From positions 61,612,001 through 61,676,000 of the forward strand of contig OX465598.1 in NCBI GenBank assembly GCA_950022295.1: 64,000 nucleotides of DNA. Reading direction: 5' to 3'. The notes beneath the pieces were generated by a model. That model worked only from the letters and a program-made list of their open reading frames with translations. It had not been told where the DNA came from and did no database searches. Origin of the DNA: Bromus sterilis. Taxonomy: Eukaryota; Streptophyta; Magnoliopsida; Poales; Poaceae. The translations under genes were made by a program, and so were the position numbers. Each line of letters begins with the position of its first letter. Positions within the stretch are counted from its first letter, which is position 1. Shown piece by piece: positions 1 to 11,960 of the stretch.

Positions 1-1079
1 TGCTATGCTAAGTTTGATGGGATCTGATGGATTATGAGATTATGTTCAGATTGTGATTGAGTAATATATTTGGTTCTTATCTCTTATATTTTTGTTCCTA
101 AGTAATTTTTGCATGTTCTCCATTGTTGTTTATTGCTTTGGCCAAGTAGTAGGTAGTGACCCCAAGAGGGAACGTTTTGCTCGATTGTGGGTTCATGCCC
201 CCCCGATGACACTCTTGAGTGAAAGAAACATGAGTCTAGGGGATGTGTTGTTGCCACAAGGGGGAAAACAACGGTGCTTGTAACCGCGGTTGCAAGGATT
301 GATTACTTTACGCAAAGTGCTTTTTAATGCAGTTGTTTGTTGCTTTGGGTTTACACTTTGGGTGGGGCTCGCAACTTAATACCAGCGAGATGTTCTGGAT
401 AGATATCTCAAGGTGGATGATTAGTAGTAGATGCAGTTGGATTTCGGTCTACTTATTTTTGCGTACTGGCCATGCTTTTGAGCCTCTTCCTTTCTTTTGT
501 AGCATAGTTAGCATTGCGGTGCGTTCATAATCCTGTCAATTGCCCTTCTGTAATTTGTTCACCTCGCATAGCAGTTTTATCGTCTTTTGGGAGAGAGACA
601 TCACTAGTGAACATCACGTATCCTGGTCCATATCCTCATTACTGTTTCCACGCTCATTTACTTTTCTTCTTTTACTTTCAATTGCTATCATTATCCCTTG
701 TGTTTGATCCTTTGTGAACAACAAGACCGGAGAGATTGACTACCTCTCTGAACTTCGTTGGGAACAAAGTTATTTGTGTCTGTGTGCAGGTCCAGGTCAA
801 GGAAGCAACTTTTGTCTAAAAATGGTGCCATTGTTTCCTTGCCACCTACTTATCATCTCCGGAGTCCTACTGGAGATAAACCTTGGTATCTTTACTGAGG
901 GAAATTTGCCGCTGTGCTACATCACGCCTTCCACTTGGGGTTTACCAACGAAGGGTGAGAAATCACTATCATTACCTCGCACATCAGCAGCCACGTAAAA
1001 CTTGCAAAAGATAAAGTAGAAGGCGTTTTAGCTTTAATTTGCATGTAAGGGGGGATCATAGATTGTATGATTTACAATT
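1..1079. other. Unassigned non-coding sequence at the left edge
   Basis: No reading frame here resembles a known protein; all are short and lack domain signatures. The sequence has the texture of retrotransposon LTR or leader DNA, with T-rich stretches and many short stops. It does not resemble the copia 3' LTR at 5649-7314, so it is not the missing 5' LTR of the copia element that follows. It also shows no Athila gag, protease or reverse transcriptase, which would be expected if the copia had inserted cleanly into the Athila element seen from 7315. Origin unknown. Confidence 0.5.
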
Positions 1080-1572
1080 TTACTTCCTGTCTTGCTAATA
1101 TGCTAGATATGCGACGGTAGCATGATAGGATAATCTCTCTCAATACCATGATTGTATTCTCCCTTAGTGGGCACCGCCTGGAAGGATCTCTTTATGATAG
1201 GCAGGCCGTGACGATCGGGTGTCATACATACATTAGCGATCGCGTGAGGTTGGGTTTGGCAAGCCTAGCATATGCAGATATGGCCTTGCTGAACAGCCAT
1301 ACACTAAGGTTCGACTGGCCGGCTTGACATATGTAGATATGAGCTTGGGATACAGATGACCGAAAGGTTAAGCATGAGTCATATAACGGATATGATTGAC
1401 ATGATGGCCTATCTAGGGAGATGTGTCATCGGCCGTGTGATATTCGAGGACGATCATTCAAACTAGGATTATGTTAATCACTTAGTAAATTTGGAGAGGT
1501 GTTTAACTAAGTGGGAGTTTTAGAATTAATTAAAATTGAACTCCAATTATGAACAAAGTCTAAATATGTGTT

Positions 1573-4500
1573 TTGCAAATAACCATTGTGATGGCTGCAC
1601 CTCGCCCCTCATTCAACTTAGGGTCATTCCTAGACAAAGACAAACTGAAAACCGATGGGTCAAACTTCACCAACTGGTTCCGCACTCTGAGGATTCTCCT
1701 TGTTCCCCTCAAGATGGCATACGTACTAGAGGCCGCGTTAGGTGACGAACCGCCAGCAGACGCTAGTCAGGATGAGAATAATGTCTACCTCTCCAAGACG
1801 GATGATTACAACCTTGTCCAGAGTGGAATGCTTTACTCCATGGAGGCTGAGCTGCAGAAACGCTTTGAGAGGATGGGTGCATATGAGATAATCACCGACC
1901 TCAAGGCCGTCTTTGCACCCCAAGCCAGGGCTGAACGTTATGAGGCTTCTGAAGCTTTCTTCTCAGCAAAGATGGATGAGCATAGCAGGGTTAGTGAGCA
2001 CGTGGTAAAGATGTCTGGCTACGTTCAACGCTTGAATGCTCTAGAATGTTAGATTCCAGATGAACTTGCTGTTGATAGGGTGCTGCAGTCGCTGCCCCCT
2101 AGCTACAAAGGCTTTGTGTTGAACTACAACATGCAGGGGATGACTAAGACCCCTTCTGAGTTGCTCGCCATGCTCAAAACTGCTGAGGTTGAGATCAAGA
2201 AGGAGCATGTTGTATTCATGGTCAACAAGACCGTTGAATTCAAGAAGTCTGGCAAGAAGGAGAAGGGAAAGAAGGGAAGCCCGAAGAAGGGTGACAAGCC
2301 AGTTGTCACTCCTCGTAAGGCACCCAAGCCCGGCGTTGAGTGCTTCTACTGCAAGGGTGATGGTCACTGGAAACGCAACTGCCCCAAGTACCTAGAGGAT
2401 AAGAAGGCTGGCAAGATTGTCAGAAGAGACAAAGGTATATTTGATATACACGTTATTGATCTTTTCTTAACAAGCGTTGGGAACAAATCCTGGATATTTG
2501 ATACAGGATCCGTTGCTCATATTTCTAACTCCTCTCAGGGGCTACGGAATAGGCGACGCTTGATGAAATATGAAGTGACGATGCGCGTGGGAAACGGCTG
2601 TCGGATTGAAGTGGTGGCGGTCGGCACGAAGCATCTTAGTCTCCCTTCGGGATTAGTTTTGATTTTGAATAAGTGCTACTATGTACCCGCATTGAGTGTG
2701 AACATTGTTAGTGGTTCTTGCTTCAAGCGAGACCACTATTCTTTTAAGTCAGATACAATTGGTTGTGCGATTTATAAGTATGATGTGTTTTATGTTCACG
2801 CACCGAAGAAAAATGGCTTATTCATTCTTAATCTCGATTGTGATATACTTCATATTGATAACGTAGAGGCCAAAAGATTAAAACCTAGTGGCGAAGAACA
2901 CATGACGATGTGGCATTGTCGACTTGGTCATATTGGTGAAAAGCGCATGAAGAAGCTTCATGATGATGGACTTCTGGAGTCATTGGATTTTGGATCCCTT
3001 GACACATGTGAACCAGGCCTTATGGGCAAGATGACAAGGACTCCATTCAATGGAACAATGGAGCGTGCGGAAGACTTGTTAGGGATCATACATTCAGATG
3101 TATGTGGACCTATGAACGTCCCCACACGAAATGGTCTTCGTTACTTCGTGACCTTCACAGATGACTTAAGCAGATATGGGTATATCTACTTAATGAAACA
3201 TAATTCTGAAACCTTTGAAAGGTTCAAGGAATTTCAGAGTGAGGTCGAGAATCAATTCGGGAAGAAAATCAAGCACCTTCGATCCGATCGAGGAGGCGAG
3301 TATTTAAGTCATGAGTTTGGCGATCATCTTAAGACTTGTGGCATCGTACCACAACTTACGCCGGCAGGAACACCTCAGCGTAACGGTGTTTCTGAGCGAC
3401 GTAATCAAACTCTATTGGATAGCGTACGATCGATGATGTCTCATACCGACTTACCTGTGTCATTCTGGGGGTATGCATTAGAAACTGCCGCTTACATTCT
3501 TAATAGGCCATCGTCCAAATCCGTAAAGACAACACCATTTGAGGAATGGCATGGCAAGAAACCAAAGTTGTCTCACTTGAAGATTTGGGGTTGTGAGGCT
3601 TATGTTAGGAAACTTCAGCCTCACAAACTCAAATCAAAAGCGGATAAGTGCATCTTTGTGGGATATCCAAGGGAAACCGTTGGATACACCTTCTACAACC
3701 AGTCTGAGGGGAAAACGTTTGTCGCCAAGACTGGATGCTTTCTTGAGAAAGAGTTTCTTTCGAAAGAATTGAGTGGGAGGAAAATAGACCTCAACGAGAT
3801 GATTGACCAATCACTCCAAGTGGAAGAAATGGCAATGGAAGTTGTTCCGGAACCATCTTCCGTAGTGGGAGCTGAAGAGAACGGTCATCATGATATTCAT
3901 AACGATCGTGACATACATGATGATCATGATCAAGATGAAGAAGATCCTATTGTACCCCGCAAGTCATCAAGAGCCCGAGTAAAAACTCAGTTTTATGGGC
4001 AACTTGTCAATGCAGTCATGTTAAATGAACCTGACGAACCTGCGAACTACAAAGAAGCAATGGAGGGACCCAAGTCCGAAAATGGCTGGAAGCCATGAAA
4101 TCCGAGATAGACTCCATGTATGCCAACAAAGTATGGACTTTGGTTGATATTCTCGAGGACCGAAAGGCCGTCGAGAATAAGTGGATATTCAAGAAAAAGA
4201 CTGACGCAGACGGAAACGTATCTGTCTATAAAGCTCGACTTGTCGCAAAAGGTTTCCGACAAATTCAAGGAGTTGACACGAAGAGACTTTCTCTCCCGTA
4301 GCGATGCTAAAGTCTATCCGGATATTGCTAGCAATTGCTGCCTATTACGATTATGAAATATGGCAGATGGATGTGAAAACCGCGTTCCTAAATGGCAACG
4401 TTGAGGAAGAGTTGTATATGGTACAACCGGAAGGTTTTATTGATCCTAAGGACGCTGGTAAGGTATGCAAACTTCAACGGTCCATTTATGGGTTGAAGCA

Positions 4501-5617
4501 AGCATCTCGGAGCTGGAATCTTCGTTTTGATGAGGTGATGAAAGCTTTTGGATTTGTCCAAAATGAAGAAGAATTATGTGTTTATAAGGAAGCTAGTGGG
4601 AGCTCTGTGGCATTCCTAGTACTATATGTGGATGACATATTATTGATAGGGAATGATGTGAAATTTCTAGAGGGGGTAAAGGAATATTTGAATGGACAAT
4701 TTTCCATGAAGGACCTAGGTGAAGCTGCATACATATTAGGCATTAAAATCTATAGAGATAGATCAAGACGCCTATTAGCACTGAGTCAGAGAACTTACCT
4801 TGAGAAGATATTGAAGAGGTTCAATATGGATAACGCCAAGAGAGGCCTCTTGCCTGTTATGAAAGGAAGTAAATTGAGTGTGACTCAATGCCCAGCAATA
4901 GCAAAAGAAAGGGAGGAAATGTCCTCAAAGCCCTATGCCTCAGCCATAGGTTCTATCATGTATGCTATGTTGTGTACTCGACCGGATGTGGCCCTGGCGG
5001 TTAGTCTGACTAATCGTTTCCAAAGTAATCCTGGAATGGATCAATGGATTGCAGTGAAGAACGTCCTTAAGTACTTACGAAGAACTAAGGATATGGTTCT
5101 TGTCTATGGAGGATGTGAAGAAGAGCTCGCCGTAACAGGTTACGTCGATGCCAGTCTTGGCACTAATCCCGATGACTCAAAATCCCAGAAGGGATACGTG
5201 TTTATGTTTAATGGTGGTGCGATTAGCTGGAGGAGCGGCAAGCAGTCAGTCGTCGCCCAATCTACGATGGAGTCGGAGTATATTGCCACTTGCGAAGCGT
5301 CAAACGAAGCGCATTGGCTGAAGAAGTTCTTCATCGAGCTTGGCGTATTCCCTAGTTGCACTGACCCTGTTAGCATTTATTGCGACAATACGGGTGCCAT
5401 TCCTAACGTAAGGGAGCCGAGGACTCACTCTACAGCCAAGCATATTCTCCGGCGTTTCCATGTGACGCGGGCCTACGTCAAGGATGGTCATACTAGGATT
5501 TGCAAAATACATACGGATCTGAATCCGTCAGACCCAATGACTAAACGTCTTCCACAAGCCAAGTTTGAACAACACCGAGAGACTATTGGTGTTAGATACA
5601 TACCTGATGTAAACTAG
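1573..5617 (+). pseudogene. Copia gag-pol polyprotein, broken by one stop and two frameshifts
   Basis: Domains run in copia order. Gag begins MAAPRPSFNLGSFLDKDKLK. A CCHC zinc knuckle (CFYCKGDGHWKRNC) lies near 2342, and the protease core (WIFDTGSVAHIS) near 2493. The GAG-pre-integrase region (MWHCRLGHIGEKRMKKLH) is near 2909. Integrase follows with the HSDVCGPM and TPAGTPQRNGVSERRNQTLL motifs. Reverse transcriptase carries the catalytic YVDDILLIGND near 4625, and RNase H ends near 5550. Breaks: an in-frame TAG at 2050-2052 where related proteins have a glutamine (next residues IPDELAVDRVLQSLPPSY); a frameshift near 4077, consistent with one extra A; and another near 4275, just before the ETFSPVAMLKSIRI reverse transcriptase motif. 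The copy cannot make a full polyprotein. Confidence 0.93.
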
Positions 5618-5648
5618 TGTAATTTGTACTCTAGTGCAAGTGGGAGAC

Positions 5649-7314
5649 TGTTGGATATGTGCCCTAGAGGCAAATTAATAAAGATATTTGTCATATATTT
5701 GTTTGTTCATAATACGTTATATATTGTGCTAGAACTGTATTAAGCGGAAACATTAATACACGTGTGATATATAACAACGTGGTCCCTAGTTAAAATCAGG
5801 CATACTAGCTCATTGGGCAATTGATGATCAAGGTTTCCTGATCATGAGAACATAATAGTCTATTGACAATGAGGTCATATCATTAGGAGAATTATGTGAT
5901 GGACACACACCCACCTTAAACATTGCAGTGTGATCAAGTCACATAAGTTCAGCATTGCGATGACTTAATAACATAGTGACTGAATCCTTAGGCCGTGATG
6001 ATCATACATAATTGCTATCTATTAGGATGCTTTGAGTGCATTAACCGTTACACTGAAACATGGTAACTGAAAAGGTGTATCTTGGGTATTCCGAAGTAGA
6101 TATGTTGAGGAGTATGAAATAGATCAGAGCGGGATTTGTCAATCCGAGTGACGTATAGGTACTCTGGGCCCACTCGGTGGTGTTGCATCAATAGCTTGCA
6201 AGCAAGTGACTAGGTCACAAGAGATGTAATATTCACAGACGAATAAACATGTTATGTCGGAGACGAGGAAGAACTAGGTATTGGATACCGACGATCATAC
6301 CTCGGACAAACATAGTACCGAAGCACAAAGGGATCAAGTCATATTGTTAACAGTTCAACAGCGATGAAGTTTATTCGATGGAAGTGTAGGGCACATCAAG
6401 GATTGTAACAAGATCCCACATGATGGTCATTGTTCAGAGAGTGTCTCGATCATGTCTACTGTTTCCCGGACCGTAGGGTGTCACACTTAAGGGCAATCGA
6501 TGCATTAAGGATTGATTCGGGATCATCGGTGAAAAGAGAGAAAACACCGGAAATGTACCGGGAGGTGCCGGAAGCTGTTCCGAATATTTTGAAAGGTTCA
6601 AAATAATATATATTAATTTTTAAATATGTTTTATTATTTAATTAATAGAATTAAATATTAAAAATGATTTAAATAATTAATTAAAAAGGTGAAAAGGTAT
6701 TTGGGCCTTAAAAGGCCCATGAAGGGAAAGGGGAGCCTCCCCCCTTGGGCTTGGCGCCAAGGGAGGGGCCCATCCCCCCTCCTAGCTGCACCACTCCCCC
6801 CCTTGGGGGTTTAGTCCCACATGGGGGAAGGGGAGGGGATGGAGCCCCTCCTTGGCCTATATAAGGAGGGGTGGGGGTGCCTTTTTCAATACAACATTGA
6901 GTTTATCTCTCTTTCTCCGACCTAGAGCGGACTCCCCTGGTTTGGAGTTTGCACCTGGTTGTGGGTTTCACCATCATCTGGACGTCGTCGCGCTGCCGGA
7001 ATCGGGATCCGGATCAATCTTCTTTCCGCTGCTCTTCTGGTTTGGCGCCCGGAGGGACATCGGTTGCACCGTACGTGTGTAATCCCACGAGGCACTACAC
7101 GTGTGGTGCTACATCATCGTCGGAGGTTCTTCAACACGACAGGGAGGTCGTAGGATCAGAATCTACGCCAACCATGTTCGAGCAACGTTTCCCTATTTCG
7201 GTCTTCAAAGGTATGAACACTGATTCCTTCCGTTACATACATCAGCATAGCATAGATCTTGGGTTCGGGACTCGTAGGTAGGAAAAAATTTGTTTTCTGC
7301 GCCGATCCCCAATA
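5649..7314 (+). repeat. 3' LTR of the copia element
   Basis: The LTR starts TGTTGGATATGTGCCC directly after a purine tract (GTGGGAGAC). It ends near CCCCAATA, a decayed form of the usual CA end. Length is about 1,666 bp, in the range of Angela/BARE LTRs. It contains an AT-rich block (about 6600-6690), a C/G-rich block and a TATA box. The end coordinate is placed where the Athila integrase frame resumes (GAT AAG TGT CAG). Confidence 0.8.
6858..6865 (+). promoter_or_regulatory. TATA box of the copia LTR
   Basis: TATATAAG lies in the context GGCCTATATAAGGAGGGG after a CCCC/GGGG-rich segment, at the usual place before the transcription start in Angela/BARE-type LTRs. Confidence 0.6.
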
Positions 7315-7316
7315 GT

Positions 7317-8336
7317 GATAAGTGTCAGAGAGTTGGTAACATTAGCAGGAGAAATGAGATGCCTATGAATTAATCACTAGTGATCGAACCTTTCGATTGC
7401 TGGGGTTTTGATTTTATGGGTCCTTTTCCTCCTTCACACAAGTACACACACATCTTAGTTGTTGTTGATTATGTAACCAAGTGGGTTGAAGCAATCCCCA
7501 CTGAGAGTGCTGATCACAAGACATCTTTGAAAATGCTCAAGGATGTAATTTTTCCTAGGTTTGGAGTACCAAGGTACTTCATGACAGATGGAGGGTCACA
7601 CTTCACGCATGGAGCTTTTAGGAAAGCTCTATCCAAGTACGATGACAATCATAGGATTGCATCACCGTACCACCCTCAAACTAGTGGGAAAGTTGAGCTC
7701 ACCAATAGGGAGATCAAGTTGATCTTACAAAAGACAGTAAACAGTTCTAGAAAGGACTGGTCAAAGAAGTTAGGAGATGCTTTGTGGGCATATAGAACTG
7801 CTTACAAAAACCCCATGGGCATGTCTCCGTATAAAATGGTCTATGGCAAGGCTTGCCATTTACCATTAGAGTTAGAGCACAAGGCTTTCTGGGCTGTCAA
7901 AGAGCTTAATGCTGAGCCAAAGTTAGCTCGTGAAAAGCGTCTCATGAACTTGACTTCTCTACATGAGTGGAGGAGTGAAGCTTACGAGAGCGCTAAAATG
8001 TTCAAGGAAAAGGTAAAGAAGTGGCACGATAAAAGAATTCTGAAACATGAATTTAATGTTGGTGATAAAGTTTTGTTGTTTAGATCTCGTTTCAGGTTTT
8101 CTCCAGGTAAAATACTTTCCAGATGGGAAGGACCTTTTCATATCGAAGAAGTATATCGGTCTGGTGCAATCAAGATCAATAATTTCGAAGGCACCAAACC
8201 TCAAGTTGTGAATGGACAAAGACTCAAACATTATATGGCAGGTGATCCAATCAATGTGGATGCAAACATGATATATACAAAGACTCATGAAGAACATGTT
8301 GCAGCACAGTTTCAGACTCCGGCAGGAGCAGAATAA
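7317..8336 (+). pseudogene. Athila-like integrase, 5'-truncated by the copia insertion
   Basis: The reading frame opens at the second half of the integrase zinc finger (DKCQRVGNISRRNEMPMN), meets an in-frame TAA at 7371-7373, then continues as the catalytic core. Motifs include IEPFDCWGFDFMGPFPPS, the acidic VVVDYVTKWVEAIP block, MTDGGSHFTHGAF, and the YHPQTSGKVELTNREIK motif carrying the catalytic glutamate region. A C-terminal domain (FNVGDKVLLFRSRFRFSPGK, then WEGPFHIEEVY) follows. The frame begins right at the copia 3' LTR end, so the copia split the HHCC zinc finger between its cysteines. The 5' part of the gene is absent from the window. This copy is not functional. Confidence 0.9.
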
Positions 8337-8439
8337 GAAAAGGTATGTATTACGGTAAGGAAACATCTCGAACGTCAATAAAAGTTTACTTTTCAAAGTT
8401 TTTGCAAAATTAGGAAAATTCCAAGCCCGAGTGGAGCTG

Positions 8440-8530
8440 GAGAGGAGTTCCAGGGGCCCCAAGAGGCCTCCTGGCGCGGCCCCCCTCCTGGTCGCGCCAG
8501 GCACCCTCCTGGGTGCCCTGGACTCCGACT
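8440..8530. repeat. GC-rich palindromic module, internal copy
   Basis: CCTGGCGCGGCCCCCCTCCT followed by GGTCGCGCCAGGCACCCTCC can fold back on itself. A diverged copy of the same module lies in the LTR of the same element near 11017-11070. Confidence 0.6.
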
Positions 8531-8676
8531 CCGACTCCACCTAGGCTTGAAACCTTCCTTCTGTTGCAGAAATTTTTGCTATATATTTGCCCGAATCGTT
8601 CCGGCAGCGTATCTCTTGATTTCGTGTGTTTTCTTTCTCGGTATGTTTCTGCCAGGGTGAAAAGCTGCTGCTAGAG

Positions 8677-9114
8677 ATGTCTTCTTGTGGCTCGAGCGAA
8701 GAGGACTTCTTGGAATGGCGTCTACGTCAAGTCCATAAGGATCTTAATCAAGGGAAGCACGTTGATTGGGCTACCGAAGAAGAAATTGCCGCAAGACAAG
8801 CGCAGATGGAGCACTCCGTGAGAGAGGAAGTCAAGACTAACACTGCCCAACAACAAGGAGGTCCAAGCAATCCCACCATGGTGGGATCTGTCCAACCTCA
8901 ATATTATCTTTCTCTTAACCTTTCAGGGCCCTCCACTTCACTTGAATATCAACGCATGCTTTCCACCATCTCCGAGGCCTACCGCATCACCAACCAACTC
9001 TTTGAAGATTTCCGTGTACTAAAAGTACAAGTGGAAGTCTTGGAGTCAGAGAACCGAACCCTTCGCCGTGTCATCAGGGATCTGAAGAAACAACCACAAC
9101 AAGATGAGGAGTAA
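8677..9114 (+). CDS. Small ORF downstream of integrase in the Athila-like element
   Basis: The frame encodes 145 residues from ATG 8677 (MSSCGSSEEDFLEWRLRQVH). It is open upstream to 8626, but the internal ATG follows an acceptor-like TTTCTGCCAG and looks more natural. The protein is hydrophilic, with an acidic serine-rich N-terminus, a Q/N/P-rich middle and a C-terminal segment likely to form a coiled coil (VLKVQVEVLESENRTLRRVI). No transmembrane segment is seen, so it does not look like an envelope glycoprotein although it sits in the env-like position. Function unknown. It may be translated from a spliced subgenomic RNA, or it may be a relic. Confidence 0.5.
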   Translation: MSSCGSSEEDFLEWRLRQVHKDLNQGKHVDWATEEEIAARQAQMEHSVREEVKTNTAQQQGGPSNPTMVGSVQPQYYLSLNLSGPSTSLEYQRMLSTISEAYRITNQLFEDFRVLKVQVEVLESENRTLRRVIRDLKKQPQQDEE

Positions 9115-10715
9115 ATCTCCTTGGGTAATGGCATCCCCTTAGCTTGTTCCAAGCTTGGGGGAGTGCCGGGTATCTTTATCTTTATCTTTGTCTTTAGGAG
9201 TCAAGTAGAGTCGTATCATGTCTAGGGAAGTTACTTTATGAAATAGGTGTTGCTTTGAGGTCTATCACTCCTTTTGTGGAGAGATTTGTATCCGTGAGTG
9301 AGGGGTCGTCTATGAAGGAATATTAATGAGAAGTCTATTGGTTTCTTCGCTGCACTCGGTATTCTCTTCATGCAATCGGCATTATGAGCTGATTATTATG
9401 GGGAGTATTGACCTTATATCAGGCATGGCTTCGAAAACTTTATTTAAATTTTGGCAAGTATAGCTTTGGTCATAACAACAAGCATGTTTTTCTCAAAGTA
9501 GCGACATAGCCAAAACCTTTGTGTTATTATGCTTGAAGTGTTATGTTGACAAGGAAGTCAACTTGATGTTTCATGCTAGTTTTAATGTTTATGCTTTCTA
9601 TTGCTTGCATCTAAGTTGTCATCAATTGTCTGGTCTCTCAAAGCCTTGCTAGCCAAAACTCTGTACTAAGAGGAATTCTGCTTGTACTTCCATACCCTAA
9701 AACCAACATCTTCCACTTGAGTCCACCATACCTTCCTATTTGTGGTATTCCACTACCACTCCTAAAGTATATAATTTATGTGCTATCTCTAGATGTTCAA
9801 AATCTTCTGTTTTGTGCCACTGATTTAGCTCATGAGGAAGTGGTTGGTAACCCATGATCTTCTTAATTTGGACAAGTTTTATCTTGGGATTGCATGTCTA
9901 ATCTGCAAACCCCTAATACGAGAAGGGACTGGCATGAGTGCCCAGCTCGTAAAAGATAAATACTAACACACAAGTTCCTTCGCCCATTTATGAGTGATAA
10001 ACAAAGGAATTTAAGGGGATGTGATCGTCCCCACATGGGAGGCGTTCCTCGAAACTTGTCCAAATCATGAAGTGAGTGAGTTATCCATCAGCAGTCGTTG
10101 ACGGATCATGCACCTCCCAAAAGTCTGTTTTTATTCTGTTTGATCTAGAGATGGCACATTAGTTTTCCTTGCTTACCCTTTTGCACGGGGTTTATCCTTT
10201 ATTTTGTGTTGAGTCAGTCCTTCCTACTTCCTTCCTTCTTGAGAGACAACAGACACTTGATGTTAATAAAGATTCTTGCATACAAAGCTGCATTGAAAGT
10301 TAGCATGTTACATCTTTGTTGACATTATCTTTTGATAAGTGAGTTGTTGCAAAAGCTTATTCTTAGTAAACATCTTCCTTTGTGTTAACATTTGCACTTC
10401 TTGACTGATAAAATGTTCTTTCCAAAGCTTCAACTGGTTCCATTATAAGTGAAAGAGCAAAAGTAAAAGTTATTAGTTGTTCCTTGACCAAGGCTATGTT
10501 TGCCATGATTTGATGAGTTTTCCAGGTCCTACTTTGTTATAATTGTTACTACTTTCTCATAAGGACCTTATGAGTTGAGGTTGCTGTTGAGGGAGCTTCA
10601 GTTTGGTGAGAAATCTTGATGCTTCTTGTCCGTATTCTTTTATCGACACTTCACTCTCTAAACTTGTGGACAAGTTTACCGAGCTCAGCAATCGCTTGGG
10701 GACAAGTGAGGTCTA
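9115..10715. other. Athila-like 3' untranslated region, no gene
   Basis: No convincing reading frame lies between the small third ORF and the PPT. The sequence is T-rich and stop-rich, as expected for the 3' non-coding region of Athila-clade elements. It contains two runs resembling the PPT core, near 9155 (AAGCTTGGGGGAGTGCC) and at 10716. Confidence 0.6.
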
Positions 10716-11960
10716 AGCTTGGGGGAGTTGATACGTCCAAAATGCATCACTATTTTATATTGTAATTTCATCCTATTCATTGATATATTCTACTTTAAAG
10801 TATTGTTCTTATGTTGTTTTGGCTTGTTTTACACAGTTTACAACTTTCCGGTGCCGAAGCAGCAGAACCAGAATTCAGCGGTGAAAAGTGGACACCAAGT
10901 TGCTGAATCAGATCAAGTCCAAATGCGATGAAAATTTACGGGGAGCGTTTTTATGAATATTGACTGGGGATCACCGAGGATGGAGGTGAGGGGACCCACC
11001 AGGCAGCCAGAAGGGTGCCTGGCGTGGCCCCCCACCTGGTCGCGCCAGGCACCCTCCTGGATGCCTGGTGGCCCCCTCGGTGCCCCCTCTCGCCTATAAG
11101 ACCCCCCTGGGGTGAAAACCCTAAAAGAAGAAGAGTTTCCGTGTTTCGCCGCCGCCACGGGGCAGAAACCTACAGAGGATAAAATCCATCTCCGGCGGGC
11201 AGATTCCACCGAGGAGATCACCTCCCGGAAGGGGAGATCGTCGCCATCATCATCATCATCATCGTCACGGGCATCATAGAGATCATCATCAACATCATCC
11301 TCAACATCAGCACCATCTCCATCACCATCCCATCTCATCTCACAATTGCAACTTGTGTTGTAATCCATACTATCTATCCTCTCTACTCTGTTGGTGTTGA
11401 TTACTACTTTGTGGTGAATGCTATTGAGTTTTGTTGGAGAAATATCATTGTGTCCAGATTGTTTGGCACCCATCTATCACCTCTGATCATGATCTCTTTA
11501 ATGTCTTGTGAGTAGTTACTTTAGTTCTTGAGAACATGGGAGACGTCTAGTTGTTAGTAGTCATATGATGTTGAAGTGCTATGTGTTGTTTGATACTTAA
11601 GTTGTGTTGTTATTTCTCTAGTGGTGTTATGTGAGTCGAACACTTAACACTTCACCTTTCATGGGCCTAGAGGAATACATTGTGCACAAAGGATGCTTAT
11701 GGTGGGTTGCCGGAGTGACAGAAACCTGAACCCCAGTTCGCACACTTTTGCACAAGGGAGTTATGCATCCTTGATCGTAATGCTGTGGTTAGGCTTACGC
11801 CTTAATTACTACCTTGTGTTTGCGGATGCTTGCAAGGTGTGTAACCATAAGAGCACACTTATCTTAGTCTAGAAGGTGTACTAGCATTGATCCACCCACC
11901 AACACTTATCAACACAATACATCTTACTTGGCGGAGTATGGTGAAAGTAACTTGGCTATC
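10716..11960 (+). repeat. PPT and first part of the Athila-like LTR
   Basis: The purine tract AGCTTGGGGGAGT runs directly into TGATACGTCC at 10729. The LTR contains the GC-rich module near 11017-11070, a (CAT)n/(ATC)n-rich block near 11245-11330, and AT-rich sequence. It is cut at 11960 by the nested long-LTR element; the last five bases, CTATC, are the expected left target-site copy. Confidence 0.82.
10985..11095. repeat. GC-rich palindromic module, LTR copy
   Basis: TGCCTGGCGTGGCCCCCCAC followed by CTGGTCGCGCCAGGCACCCT is a diverged copy of the module at 8440-8530, within the LTR shortly before a region reading like a transcript leader (CGCCTATAAGACCCC). Confidence 0.6.

Larger units (their letters stand above)
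1080..7314 (+). mobile_element. Angela/BARE-like Ty1/copia retrotransposon lacking its 5' LTR
   Basis: The element contains a leader (about 1080-1572), a broken gag-pol (1573-5617), a purine-rich tract just before 5649 and a 3' LTR of about 1.67 kb. The LTR start, TGTTGGATATGTGCCCTAGA, is close to the start I know from Triticeae Angela/BARE/WIS elements. No matching 5' LTR is present in the 1.5 kb before gag, so the element is 5' truncated or rearranged; the left limit given is approximate. The right end lies inside an Athila-like integrase coding region, with GTGAT (7315-7319) as the probable target-site copy. Confidence 0.82.
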
